A DNA stretch of 64,000 bases, taken from Clostridiales bacterium. GTDB taxonomy: Bacteria > Bacillota > Clostridia > Monoglobales > WRBX01. The stretch is taken from assembly GCA_031261985.1 (NCBI GenBank), contig JAISIR010000018.1, forward strand, positions 1-64,000. Reading direction: 5' to 3'. The notes below the pieces were generated by a model. The model searched no databases. It was not told where the DNA came from and saw only the letters and a program-made list of their open reading frames with translations. Positions 25,672-34,689 of the stretch are shown in pieces (positions within the stretch are counted from its first letter, which is position 1; each line of letters starts with the position of its first letter). The position numbers and the translations under genes were made by a program.

Positions 25672-27048
25672 CTAAACCTGCTCGCCGATAAAAGCAAACG
25701 TGTTAGCACTAATTATTTTTGTGTTAACAAGCGTGCCTATAAGGCTGGCGGCATTATCTACACTATCCAATTTATCCGCTTTAAAATTGACAATTTTGCC
25801 GCCAGGCGTGCGCCCGCTATACATAGCCTCGTTCTTTTTACTTACGCCCTCGACTAAAACTTCCACCACGTTACCAACCATTTTTTGATTGATTTGGTTA
25901 GAAATCTCGTTCTGCGTTTTAACTAATTCGTCAAAGTTGCGTTTAATCTCGTCTTTAGACATTGCAAAGGCATATTTCGCCGCTTTAGTACCACTTCGGC
26001 GTGAATAAATAAAAGTAAATAACATGTCGAGTTTAAGAGTTTTAATTAGGTCGAGGGTTTGGTCAAAGTCGGCTTGAGTTTCGGTTGGGAAGCCTACAAT
26101 GCAATCGCTAGTGATGGTTAACCCTGGTATTGCCTGACGTGCCATAGTTATTAGGTTTATATAATCGGTGCGTGTGTACTTGCGATTCATATCGTTTAAT
26201 ATTATATCACTTCCGCTTTGAAAAGGCAAGTGTAATTGTGGGCAAATATTATCGCATTCCGCCATCGCACTAATTACTTCTGGGTTAAAATCCTTTGGAT
26301 GGCTAGAAATAAATCTAATTCGTTTGATTCCTTTAACTTGATTAACTCGGCGCAAAAGCGTAGCAAAATTTATGTTTGTTGAGGGGCATTTATACGAATT
26401 TACGTTTTGACCAAGAAGCGTTACCTCAATACAACCATCGTTACTAAGGGCGGTTACCTCATCGATAATGTTCTGAGCCTCGCGGCTGCGCTCACGCCCG
26501 CGAACATAAGGCACAATGCAATAGGTGCAAAAATTATTGCAGCCGCTCATGATAGGGACGGTGGCACTAAACTTGCAATCGCGCACTTGAGGGATACCTT
26601 CGTGAATGTCAAAATCTTCGTCTAACGCATAAATGGCGGCATGTTTATTTTTAGTGATTGTGTGGGAATTATCTTGCGTGTGCATGTTTTTTTGAAGCAC
26701 TTCATTAAGCATATCTTTCAATTTATGTAAACTGTTGGTGCCTATTACGATATCTACATATGGGTAACTTTGTTTGAATTTTTGTTGAACATCGACTTCG
26801 GCGGTAACACAGCCACACACTACAATAATTAGCCCTGGGTTACGCTGCTTTAACGCCTTAAGTGCGCCAATGTTGCCATATAATCTGTTCGCCGCGCCCT
26901 CGCGTACATTGCATGTGTTAAAAACTATTATATCGGCATGTTTTTCATCGTCGCAAAATTCTCCATCCATCGAGGCAAGCACGCCTTTAATACGCTCACT
27001 ATCGTTCTCGTTCTGCTTGCAACCATAGGTTATTACAAGACATTTCAT
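25672..27048 (-). CDS. miaB: tRNA-2-methylthio-N6-dimethylallyladenosine synthase
   Basis: This radical-SAM methylthiotransferase modifies A37 of tRNAs reading UNN codons, which includes the tRNA-Leu(CAA) found here. The N-terminal domain has the auxiliary cluster cysteines (TYGCKQNENDSE, NTCNVREGA, CGCVTAEV); the radical-SAM motif is CNNFCTYCIVPYVRG; a TRAM domain closes the protein. Length is 458 residues. It lies between comEA and the punA operon on the same strand. Confidence 0.95.
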   Translation of the reverse strand: MKCLVITYGCKQNENDSERIKGVLASMDGEFCDDEKHADIIVFNTCNVREGAANRLYGNIGALKALKQRNPGLIIVVCGCVTAEVDVQQKFKQSYPYVDIVIGTNSLHKLKDMLNEVLQKNMHTQDNSHTITKNKHAAIYALDEDFDIHEGIPQVRDCKFSATVPIMSGCNNFCTYCIVPYVRGRERSREAQNIIDEVTALSNDGCIEVTLLGQNVNSYKCPSTNINFATLLRRVNQVKGIKRIRFISSHPKDFNPEVISAMAECDNICPQLHLPFQSGSDIILNDMNRKYTRTDYINLITMARQAIPGLTITSDCIVGFPTETQADFDQTLDLIKTLKLDMLFTFIYSRRSGTKAAKYAFAMSKDEIKRNFDELVKTQNEISNQINQKMVGNVVEVLVEGVSKKNEAMYSGRTPGGKIVNFKADKLDSVDNAASLIGTLVNTKIISANTFAFIGEQV

Positions 27049-27082
27049 ATATAAACTCCTCTATCTGCTCGTGTTTAGTAAA

Positions 27083-27607
27083 TTACTCAACCGTGATGAA
27101 ATCTTTCATCCCTTCAAATTTAGCATCGCCTATTCCGTTAACCTTTTTGATATCCTTAGTTTCAATAAAATTACCCTTAGTAGTGCGATAATCGATAATT
27201 TTTTGCGCGGTAGACTCGCCCACGCCAGGGATTCTAGTCAATTGAGCTAATGTTGCGGTGTTGATATTAATCTTAGCCTCCCCCTGCTGAATTTTAGCAG
27301 GTGTGGGGCTAGGCTTAACCGCGTTAGACGTTGGCTTTTTAGCTGTTTTTGTGCTCGATTTTGTTGATGATTTGCTTGAACTAGAGCTGGTTGAGTCGCT
27401 CTCGCTTCCAGAGCTTGAAGTGTCATCTGAGTCGGTAGAGCCGTCAGAGTTTTCGGCAAGATTAGCGGTCGCATCATCGGTCGCAACTACTCCACCATTA
27501 AAAATAATCGGCTCGGTAGAATCTTTTTTATAAATGCTCATACCAATTATAACTAGCACAAGCAAGCCAATTATCGACAAATAAAGTGCTTCTTTTTTGT
27601 TATTCAT
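27083..27607 (-). CDS. comEA: ComEA-type helix-hairpin-helix DNA-binding membrane protein
   Basis: This 174-residue protein has one N-terminal membrane anchor (residues 8-25), a Ser/Thr/Asp/Lys-rich linker and a C-terminal tandem helix-hairpin-helix domain with ININTATLAQLTRIPGVG and VNGIGDAKF. ComEA binds double-stranded DNA outside the membrane during natural transformation. No comEC follows here. The pilus genes at 34690-36418 could belong to the same uptake machinery. Confidence 0.88.
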   Translation of the reverse strand: MNNKKEALYLSIIGLLVLVIIGMSIYKKDSTEPIIFNGGVVATDDATANLAENSDGSTDSDDTSSSGSESDSTSSSSSKSSTKSSTKTAKKPTSNAVKPSPTPAKIQQGEAKININTATLAQLTRIPGVGESTAQKIIDYRTTKGNFIETKDIKKVNGIGDAKFEGMKDFITVE

Positions 27608-27628
27608 AAAATTTCACCAAATTTACTC

Positions 27629-27657
27629 TTGATTTTTTTATCGATGTATGATATACT
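27629..27657 (+). promoter_or_regulatory. Promoter of the DacF-like gene
   Basis: TTGATT (27629-27634), 17-nt spacer, TATACT (27652-27657), 43 bp before the GTG start. Confidence 0.7.
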
Positions 27658-27699
27658 ATTTACGAAAAGTTTTGCGATAAGTTTTAGGAGGAGTGTCTT

Positions 27700-29019
27700 G
27701 TGAAAAAAGCCATTGTTTTTACAATTATCTTTATGTTTTTGTTTAATTATAGCTTAACTTTTGCAGAGGTCGCCCCTGCCCCTAGCTTAACTTCCGAGGC
27801 GGTTGTTGTCACTTCGGCAGATTATGGGCAACCGATTTATCAACTTAATGCCGATAAAAGGTTCTCGCCTGGTGCGCTAACTCAAGCCTTAGTGGGTATT
27901 ATAGTTTTAGAGAAGTTCGACCCAGAAGCCACGGTTACGATTGGCGATGTAGAAAGCCTTGTTAACCCTACAGATGTCAATTTAGGTATATCGCAAGGGG
28001 ATACACTTAGCGTTAAGCAGCTTATTCAAGCGATGATGATTGGTAGCTACGATGACGCTTCTAACGCGCTGGCTTTGTTTGCTTCGGACGATAATTACAG
28101 TGAGTTTATATCCGATATGAACAAGCGTGCGACAGAGCTTGGCTGCATCAACTCTCACTTTGTTAACCCAACAGGCACTACCGATGACAATCAATATTCT
28201 ACCGCTGCCGACATGGCTAAGATATATTTAAAAGCGTACTCGATGCCTACATTAAAAGCCATTCTTTGCTCTAAAACTGCCAGCGTGTACGATGTGCCGA
28301 TTAGGACTAATAACTATTTATTTGATAATTACCTTCAAACCAAGTACTATTATGGCGCGGCTGCAGGTGGCAAGGCAGGGTACAAAGGCACTAGCGTGTG
28401 TAACCTTGTATCGTTTGCTCAAAGCGATGGAACCCAGCTGATGTCAGTGATTATGGGTGGAACAAAAGTTGATGATGTGATTTCTACCTTCCCCGATGCT
28501 AAAAGTGTTTTACAGTGGGGGTTCGATAATTATTCCACAGCAAAAGCGGCTAAACTTGGCGAGATTATAACCCAAGTTAAAGTACGCGGAGGCAAAAACC
28601 AAAACACGGTTCCGTTAGTAGCTAATGACGAGCTTAATGTGCTTGTAACCGCTGAGGATAAATTGCTTCCGGATAGTAACATACAAAAAGTAATTAATGC
28701 GCCTGCTAAAATTAGTGCGCCGGTTTCTAAAGGGCAAAAAATTGGAACGGTCGATTATATTTTTAAAGGTGAGAAGGTACAATCGGTTAACCTTGTTGCC
28801 GCCACAGATTTAAAGGCGACGGCGTGGGGAAGTTTTATCAACCTATTTAGCAATAAAGCGTTTACCATTATATTTTGCGTTTTAGTGCTTGGCGGAATTA
28901 TCTACTTCGCATTTGTTGGTCCGCATTTGCGTCGCACTATCCGCAAGCGCGAGCGTCAACGTCGCATAGAAGAGAAAGTAAGGCGCAACCCGCGTTCGGA
29001 CGAATTTAGAGGCAATTAA
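27700..29019 (+). CDS. PBP5/DacF-like protein with degenerate active site (probable pseudoenzyme)
   Basis: The fold is that of D-Ala-D-Ala carboxypeptidases (peptidase S11): a signal peptide (1-22), the transpeptidase-like domain (about 30-275), the beta-sandwich domain (about 285-370) and a C-terminal membrane anchor with basic tail. All three catalytic motifs are altered. The SxxK position reads PGALTQ instead of PASxTK, so nucleophile Ser and Lys are lost. SxN reads SYD. KTG reads KAG. The neighbouring PTGTTDDNQYST region is normal, which argues against a sequencing error. It starts with GTG behind a strong TTAGGAGGAG site. It probably binds rather than cleaves peptidoglycan. cwlD lies downstream. 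Confidence 0.85.
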   Translation: MKKAIVFTIIFMFLFNYSLTFAEVAPAPSLTSEAVVVTSADYGQPIYQLNADKRFSPGALTQALVGIIVLEKFDPEATVTIGDVESLVNPTDVNLGISQGDTLSVKQLIQAMMIGSYDDASNALALFASDDNYSEFISDMNKRATELGCINSHFVNPTGTTDDNQYSTAADMAKIYLKAYSMPTLKAILCSKTASVYDVPIRTNNYLFDNYLQTKYYYGAAAGGKAGYKGTSVCNLVSFAQSDGTQLMSVIMGGTKVDDVISTFPDAKSVLQWGFDNYSTAKAAKLGEIITQVKVRGGKNQNTVPLVANDELNVLVTAEDKLLPDSNIQKVINAPAKISAPVSKGQKIGTVDYIFKGEKVQSVNLVAATDLKATAWGSFINLFSNKAFTIIFCVLVLGGIIYFAFVGPHLRRTIRKRERQRRIEEKVRRNPRSDEFRGN

Positions 29020-29094
29020 ACAGTTCTTGTTTTGTCTGATTTGTTCGACATGTTTTTAACATTTTTCGACATATATAATTATATACTACATATA

Positions 29095-29128
29095 AAAAAA
29101 TTGCAAGATATTTTTTGCAATTTTTTTG
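29095..29128 (+). terminator. Terminator after the DacF-like gene
   Basis: AAAAAATTGCAA and TTGCAATTTTTTT form an AT-rich stem with a T tract, about 75 bp after the stop codon. Confidence 0.7.
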
Positions 29129-29140
29129 ATTCATTTAAAA

Positions 29141-29180
29141 ATTAATACGCTGCGCGCGAATTGAATCGCGCTTTAATTTT
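29141..29180 (+). repeat. Dispersed two-hairpin repeat, partial copy 2
   Basis: Only the 5' part is present: TTAATACGCTGCGCGCGA, hairpin 1 GCGCGA-ATTGAA-TCGCGC, then divergence. Compare the full copies at 20631, 49089 and 63551. Confidence 0.75.
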
Positions 29181-29231
29181 ACTCTCATAAAACAAATTTC
29201 AATCGCATAAAAAGTATCAAGAGGTGTTTTG

Positions 29232-29972
29232 ATGTTTTTTATAATTATAAAGCGAATGTTTTTAATATTTATAGCGATTGTATTGATAATCGTTGGAATG
29301 ACACTGTTTTTCGTTAAATTTATGTTGCCTGGCGCACGCGCAACAATGGCTGATGGCGAGAGTTACGATGTCGTTTTAGATGCAGGTCATGGTGGTTTAG
29401 ATGGCGGAGCGGTAGGCGTGAGTGGAAGTATAGAGAAGGATATAAATCTTGCAATTGCCAAGAAACTCCAAGATTATTTAGTGAAAAGTGGCAAGACTGT
29501 TTTGATGACTAGGAATGACGATGTATCCTTGCATCTTGATGAGGGTAGCACCACGCGTGGCAAAAAGCGGAGCGACTTAAAAGAGCGGATTAAGATAGTA
29601 AAAGAAAGTAATGCTAAAGCTTTTGTTAGTATCCACATGAATACTTTCCCGCAACAAAAATATAGAGGGCTGCAGGTTTTTTATAGTCAAAACTTGCCCG
29701 AAAGCAAGGCATTTGCCGAGTTTATGCAAAAAAGTATAAACGAAACGCTGGCTAACGGAAATAGACGCCTGGCTAAACCAGCCGAAGATACTCTGTTATT
29801 ATTTAAAGAGCCGCCGATACCCACTGCCTTGATTGAATGTGGTTTTTTGAGTAATAGAAATGAAGAATCCCTGCTAAAGTCTGAGGAATATCAGCAAAAA
29901 TTAGCAGAAGCTATTGGTAAAAATTTAATTAATTGGATAGATACTCAAAATAATAATCCTCAAGCTATGTAA
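29232..29972 (+). CDS. cwlD: N-acetylmuramoyl-L-alanine amidase, CwlD type
   Basis: This 246-residue Amidase_3 enzyme has an N-terminal membrane anchor (about 8-30) and zinc/catalytic motifs VLDAGHGGLDGGAVG (His, Glu), SIHMNT (His) and ALIECGFLSN (Glu). The single-domain membrane-anchored form matches CwlD, which trims peptide side chains so that muramic-delta-lactam can form in the spore cortex. In Bacillus CwlD works with a carboxypeptidase-type protein; the dead PBP5-like gene upstream may be structurally related. ATG 29232 has GAGGTG 5 nt upstream. This is a sporulation marker. Confidence 0.88.
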   Translation: MFFIIIKRMFLIFIAIVLIIVGMTLFFVKFMLPGARATMADGESYDVVLDAGHGGLDGGAVGVSGSIEKDINLAIAKKLQDYLVKSGKTVLMTRNDDVSLHLDEGSTTRGKKRSDLKERIKIVKESNAKAFVSIHMNTFPQQKYRGLQVFYSQNLPESKAFAEFMQKSINETLANGNRRLAKPAEDTLLLFKEPPIPTALIECGFLSNRNEESLLKSEEYQQKLAEAIGKNLINWIDTQNNNPQAM

Positions 29973-29979
29973 TTTTTGC

Positions 29980-30023
29980 AAAAAACACCATCGCACTCAA
30001 AGAGTGCATAATGGTGTTTTTTT
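29980..30023. terminator. Bidirectional terminator between cwlD and the cohesin-SLH gene
   Basis: AAAACACCAT..GCACTC-AAA-GAGTGC..ATGGTGTTTT forms a long stem with A tract on one side and T tract on the other, serving both convergent genes. Confidence 0.88.
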
Positions 30024-30049
30024 AATCAGTTGAAATATAAATTTATTTA

Positions 30050-31831
30050 TTATTGCGCAAGCAACATATAAATCATTTTAGCAGATTGTGAACGTGTAGC
30101 ATTAGATTCAGGTTGGAAGTCGTTAGCACCCATTCCGCTGATGATACCTGCCATTTGAACCTCAGAGATAGCGTCTTTTGCCCAAGTTGCAATTCGGTCG
30201 TTATCTATAAACTGAACTTGCCCTGTAACAGGAGTCAAATAAATATTAGAGTTGTTTGCGGCGCGCGCTATCATAACAGCCATCTCTTGCCGAGATATAT
30301 TGCGACCTACACCAAAAGTTCCATCAGCATAGCCAGTGATAATTCCTGCTTTTTCAGCAGATGCCACATATGGAGCATACCACGAGCCAGCTTCAACATC
30401 GGGCATATTAGTACTTAAGTTAGAATCATATGCGCCAACCGCTTCTACCAAAAGTTTAGCAAATTGCTCGCGTGTTATATTGTTGTCGGGTCCAAAAACT
30501 CCTTCGCCCATACCACTAATTATTCCACGAGTAGCAAGCGACGCAACATACCCCTCACTCCAATGCCCAGGAGTGTCGTTAAACGAAACGCTGCTACGTT
30601 CTACACTATATGTGCCATTGCTATACGCTTTAAACCTAATAAAAGATGAATCCGTCTCGTAGGCAATATTTTTGATAGAAACACGTTCGGGGGAGGTTTT
30701 ATAAACCACATCGCCCAAGCCTTGCGACGGAAGCGCAATATAGTACATAAACTGATTAGAATTATTTACATTATTCACACCATCGACAGTTGCATTAATG
30801 TCATAACCGCTGCCATTTTTTGAAATCGATAAATTTACATAACCAGCATCGTCGTTTACAAACTTAGCAAAGCCGTCGATATATATTCCAGCACGCCCTA
30901 TAGGTGTTTTAAATACTATACTCTTTAAATAGTTGTTTTTACCGCTTGTAATGGTAGATTTCTCTAACTTAAACGCGTAAGAATTTGCAGAATTTGCACC
31001 GTTAACCGTGATATTCATTGAACCACCGGTCTCGTCAACTGCACGAGCCAAAAGCTCGTCGAACTTAGCTTTAGTTAAGGTGTAATTTGTGTTATCTTCG
31101 TCTGGAACTTCAATTTCGCCTGTTTCTGGTGGAGCGACAGGCCCGGGAGCAGCACCGCCGCCGCCACCTCCTCCACCACCGCCTCCGCCGCCGCCTGACG
31201 GTGGGGTAACAGTGGTACCTGCGATGGTTATTCTAGCTGCATTTACCGAAGGAATTACAGGTTTACCTCCATCTGCTTGACGATAGAAAAGCGGACCAGT
31301 AGGAGATGTTGGGTCATATGCAGAATCACTTTTTGTTGCAAAATGAATTTTAGGGTCTCCCGCTGCCTTAGCATAAAAACGAATCTTCATAACCTGGCTA
31401 TTAATGTTTTTGTCGCCAAGTGCATTAGAGAACATCAACTTAACTAAACCTTGGGAATTACTAATATAAGGGTAATTTGTGTTTACAAAAACTGCGCCGT
31501 TCCAATCGTTCACATCTGTTAACGCACTAAGCTTGGTCAAACCAACGCTTCCATCAAATGACGACGAAAGTTTAACACCGTCACTTACAGTCTTGTTAGA
31601 AGTATCTACAACCGCAACTTTAGATGGGTCGAAGGATATTGGAACGCTGAACATCCAAGCGTTCTCGGCTGTGGCAGAAATAATTGTTTCAAAAATTTCA
31701 CCTGTTTGGACGCTAGAGGCAGAATGCGTTAATGTAACACTTTCGCCAGATGCGCGAACTATATCTAGTTTGCCAATGCAACCAAAAATCATAGCAAAAG
31801 CCAAGCATAACGACACTATTTTTTTAATCAT
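30050..31831 (-). CDS. Surface protein: cohesin-like domain, poly-Gly linker, three SLH repeats
   Basis: This 593-residue secreted protein has a signal peptide (about 1-27), a cohesin-like beta-sandwich (about 30-205, with ISFDPSKVAVVD and a C-terminal RITIAG strand), then a run of 14 Gly within a Pro-rich linker, a second unrecognised domain (about 250-415), and three S-layer homology repeats at the C-terminus (for example DTPGHWSEGYVASLATRGI, GVFGPDNNITREQFAKLL, GTFGVGRNISRQEMAVMI). SLH domains bind pyruvylated cell-wall polymer. A cohesin would dock a dockerin-bearing partner, but no dockerin is in this window. The promoter is at 31938-31967; GGAGG precedes the start. Confidence 0.85.
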   Translation of the reverse strand: MIKKIVSLCLAFAMIFGCIGKLDIVRASGESVTLTHSASSVQTGEIFETIISATAENAWMFSVPISFDPSKVAVVDTSNKTVSDGVKLSSSFDGSVGLTKLSALTDVNDWNGAVFVNTNYPYISNSQGLVKLMFSNALGDKNINSQVMKIRFYAKAAGDPKIHFATKSDSAYDPTSPTGPLFYRQADGGKPVIPSVNAARITIAGTTVTPPSGGGGGGGGGGGGGGAAPGPVAPPETGEIEVPDEDNTNYTLTKAKFDELLARAVDETGGSMNITVNGANSANSYAFKLEKSTITSGKNNYLKSIVFKTPIGRAGIYIDGFAKFVNDDAGYVNLSISKNGSGYDINATVDGVNNVNNSNQFMYYIALPSQGLGDVVYKTSPERVSIKNIAYETDSSFIRFKAYSNGTYSVERSSVSFNDTPGHWSEGYVASLATRGIISGMGEGVFGPDNNITREQFAKLLVEAVGAYDSNLSTNMPDVEAGSWYAPYVASAEKAGIITGYADGTFGVGRNISRQEMAVMIARAANNSNIYLTPVTGQVQFIDNDRIATWAKDAISEVQMAGIISGMGANDFQPESNATRSQSAKMIYMLLAQ

Positions 31832-31937
31832 ATTTTTTCCTCCGTTAAATTATGGCACAATTGCCAAGCGCGATACAATATTATTCTATTAAATGTAATT
31901 TTTAAGTATTTTTTCGACATTTAATTGCTTCATTGTT

Positions 31938-31967
31938 AGTATAACAAAAGCGAATGATAGGAGTCAA
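31938..31967 (-). promoter_or_regulatory. Promoter of the cohesin-SLH gene
   Basis: Minus-strand TTGACT (31967-31962), 18-nt spacer, TATACT (31943-31938). The leader is about 105 nt. Confidence 0.72.
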
Positions 31968-32046
31968 GAGGTTTTATGGATTTGTAATATTTTTGTAATA
32001 TTAAATCTTTTACAGGCGAAAAACGTAGGACGAATCTAACTAAAAT

Positions 32047-32080
32047 GAAAAAATTGCGGAATTTATCATCCGCAATTTTA
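32047..32080. terminator. Terminator after lysC
   Basis: AAAATTGCGGA and TCCGCAATTTT form an 11-bp stem; the T tract on the minus strand serves lysC. Confidence 0.85.
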
Positions 32081-32100
32081 AGCAATGTATAGTTTTAATT

Positions 32101-33345
32101 TTACTCCTCTATAAACGCGTTATGCAAGGCTTTAACAGCGCCTTCGCCATCTTTTTCATCAACTAAAACACTAATTTTAATCTCACTTGTGGCAATCATT
32201 TTTATGTTAATGCTAGCATCAGATAGTGCCTTAAACGCTGCAGCAGCCACACCACAATTAGCAACCATGCCAGCACCAACGATAGATACTTTAGAAACAT
32301 CATCGTTGTAATTAACTTTTAGCGCGCCAAGCTTCTCAACCATTGGCTCTAATAGCTTAATCGCCTCCGCACGGTCGGACTTTGCAACGGTGAACGAAAC
32401 ATTCTTAGAATGGTTTTGCCCGACAGATTGAATGATTAAATCAACATTTATGTTAGCCTTTGCCAATGTGTCAAAAATTTGGAACGCCTCGCCTGGCTCG
32501 TCCGGCACACCAATTACAGAAATTCTTGAAGTGTTATTATCCCTTGCCACTCCACGCACAACTAATTTTTCCACTTGATTCATCTCCTTAACAATTGTCC
32601 CGCTAATGCGCTCAAAGCTAGATAGCACCTTAATTGGCAGGTTATATTTCATGGCAAGCTCGACGCTTCTGTTATGCAACACATTCGCGCCAAGCGAGGC
32701 AAGCTCTAGCATTTCGTCATAAGATATATCGGTTAATTTTTTAGCATTAGGCACTATTCGCGGGTCGGTGGTGTAGACCCCGTCAACATCGGTGTAAATC
32801 TCGCAAAACTCTGCCTTAAGCTCGCATGCAAGCGCCACCGCGGTGGTGTCAGAACCGCCACGCCCTAAAGTTGTAATATCACCTATAGAATTAATCCCTT
32901 GAAAGCCTGCTACAATCACGATTTTATTGTTGTTCAACTCTTGCATAATTCGCGAAACATCTATAGATATAATCCGCGCGTTGCTATATTTATCCTCGGT
33001 TTTGATGCCTGCCTGCCAACCAGTTATCGAAACCGCGTTTTTCCCCATATTCTCCAGCGTCATCGCCAATAATGACATCGAAATCTGCTCGCCTGTCGAA
33101 AGTAAAACGTCCATCTCGCGTTTACTAGGGTTAGGGTTAACTTGGGCTGCTTTTTCCAGCAAATCATCGGTTGTATCGCCCTGCGCGCTAACCACAACGA
33201 CAACTTTTTTGCCCGCGTCATAATGGTCAATCACTCGACTTGCCACGTTTTTTAGCTTGTTGTTATCGGCAACGCTGCTGCCGCCAAACTTCATAACGAC
33301 AATGTCGCTATCCGTGGTGCTTGCTACATTTTTTGCCTGATTCAA
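32101..33345 (-). CDS. lysC: Aspartate kinase
   Basis: The enzyme phosphorylates aspartate at the entry to Lys/Thr/Met synthesis. VMKFGGSSVAD, LSTGEQ, GFQGIN, LGRGGSDTTAVALA and the C-terminal tandem ACT domains (VIGVPDEPG, VSIVGAGM, ATSEIKISVLVDE) are clear. Length is 414 residues. The start is a TTG at 33345 with AGGGA 10 nt upstream; the next in-frame ATG (18 residues in) lacks a site. No lysine riboswitch is visible in the short upstream gap. Feedback control through the ACT domains is expected. Confidence 0.93.
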   Translation of the reverse strand: MNQAKNVASTTDSDIVVMKFGGSSVADNNKLKNVASRVIDHYDAGKKVVVVVSAQGDTTDDLLEKAAQVNPNPSKREMDVLLSTGEQISMSLLAMTLENMGKNAVSITGWQAGIKTEDKYSNARIISIDVSRIMQELNNNKIVIVAGFQGINSIGDITTLGRGGSDTTAVALACELKAEFCEIYTDVDGVYTTDPRIVPNAKKLTDISYDEMLELASLGANVLHNRSVELAMKYNLPIKVLSSFERISGTIVKEMNQVEKLVVRGVARDNNTSRISVIGVPDEPGEAFQIFDTLAKANINVDLIIQSVGQNHSKNVSFTVAKSDRAEAIKLLEPMVEKLGALKVNYNDDVSKVSIVGAGMVANCGVAAAAFKALSDASINIKMIATSEIKISVLVDEKDGEGAVKALHNAFIEE

Positions 33346-33514
33346 AAATTACACGTCCCTTTTTTATCTTAAATTTCTTAGACTATATTATGTTCGATAG
33401 AATTTGTTCTTTGAAAATTTCTTCCTTAAGAATTTCTTCCTTAAATATATAATACGTAATCTCTTTGTTTTCGTTACTTATGTTGCCAAATTTATGTAAA
33501 CTAATTTGAGCCGC

Positions 33515-34486
33515 TTACTTCCAACTTGGAGCATTGCGATTTCCATTTTTCACAACGTCGACAATATCTGCAATTACCGCGCTTGCGGTAGGATATCGAC
33601 CCGCGCCCCTGCCATAAAACATCACGTCGCCAGTTATGCTTCCAGTCACTAAAATCGCGTTGTACACATCATCGACGCCCGATAAAGGGTGCGAACTAGG
33701 CAGCTCCATCGGCTTTACCTCGGCAGAAATTGTGCCATCGTCGTTGCGCTTGCTTATGCCGACGAGTTTAATGGTAGACCCGCGTGACATAGCTGCTTTA
33801 ATATCGTCAAGAGAAACATTGGAAATTCCTACAGTTGGGATGTTTTTATAATCGACTTGGCGCCCATAACACAGGCTCGATAAAATGGAAATTTTGCGGC
33901 AAGTATCGTGACCTTCAACATCAGCCGTCGGGTCGCTCTCAGCGTATCCCTTAGCTTGCGCCTCACTTAAAGCTTCGGCAAACGTCTTGTCATCGCTTAT
34001 CATCTTAGTTAAAATATAATTAGTAGTGCCATTTAGAATGCCCATAATTTGGGTAATCTCATCGGCTGCTAAACATTGCACAAGGGGGCGAATAATTGGC
34101 ACGCCACCGCCTACACTAGCCTCGAACATGTAGCTGACACCTAGTTTTTTTGCCAGTGCCATAAGCTCGACGCCGTGGGTTGCAACCAGTTCTTTATTAG
34201 ATGTAATGACCGATTTGCCATGCTCTAGCGCGCGTTTTGTATAGTCGTACGCAGGGTTAAGCCCGCCGATAGTCTCGACCACTATAGAGATTTGGTCATC
34301 GTTTAGGATATCGTCAAAATTGTGAGTTGCAAGGGTATCAAAAGGAGGATGTGGCAGAGTTTTACGGCATAAAATGCGCGTTAGGTTAACCTCTTGCCCT
34401 AGTTTTTTATTGATAGTTCCGTCCTGGAGAATTTTGCCGACACCGCCGCCGACCACGCCAAAACCTAAGATTGCAACGTTTATCAT
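33515..34486 (-). CDS. hom: Homoserine dehydrogenase, short form without ACT domain
   Basis: It reduces aspartate semialdehyde to homoserine. The Rossmann motif GFGVVGGGVG, SNKELVATHG, FEASVGGGVPIIRP, NGTTNYILTKM, AQAKGYAESDPTADVEG and FYGRGAGRYPTASAV are present. It ends shortly after that, at about 324 residues, and lacks the regulatory ACT domain of 400+ residue homologues. ATG 34486 (AAAGGA 7 nt upstream) is preferred over ATG 34495, whose site would touch the start. A consensus promoter lies at 34532-34560. lysC follows 170 bp downstream. Confidence 0.92.
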   Translation of the reverse strand: MINVAILGFGVVGGGVGKILQDGTINKKLGQEVNLTRILCRKTLPHPPFDTLATHNFDDILNDDQISIVVETIGGLNPAYDYTKRALEHGKSVITSNKELVATHGVELMALAKKLGVSYMFEASVGGGVPIIRPLVQCLAADEITQIMGILNGTTNYILTKMISDDKTFAEALSEAQAKGYAESDPTADVEGHDTCRKISILSSLCYGRQVDYKNIPTVGISNVSLDDIKAAMSRGSTIKLVGISKRNDDGTISAEVKPMELPSSHPLSGVDDVYNAILVTGSITGDVMFYGRGAGRYPTASAVIADIVDVVKNGNRNAPSWK

Positions 34487-34531
34487 AATGCGCATCCTTT
34501 GTGTTAGTTTGTTGTTTAGTGGGATATTTAT

Positions 34532-34560
34532 ATTATATATGTAGAAAATTGGATTGTCAA
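34532..34560 (-). promoter_or_regulatory. Promoter of hom
   Basis: Minus-strand TTGACA (34560-34555), 17-nt spacer, TATAAT (34537-34532). Both hexamers are consensus. Confidence 0.85.
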
Positions 34561-34611
34561 GAGGAAGAGGGAAAATAATTGAGAAAGCGGGAATAATATT
34601 TTTTTTGCATA

Positions 34612-34651
34612 GAAAAAGCGCGGGGGTGGTTTGTAGGCACCGACGCGCGCT
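34612..34651 (-). terminator. Terminator after the pilin gene
   Basis: On the minus strand AGCGCG and CGCGCT close a larger imperfect hairpin followed by TTTTT, downstream of the type IV pilin gene. Confidence 0.6.
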
Positions 34652-34689
34652 ATTTTCAATCTATCTTGGAAAGGATAGGAAATGTGATA

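Noticed and set aside
33346..33514. Lysine riboswitch or T-box between hom and lysC
   Set aside because: The gap is about 170 bp of AT-rich sequence with no conserved riboswitch core or T-box motif. The same holds upstream of thrS and ilvE.
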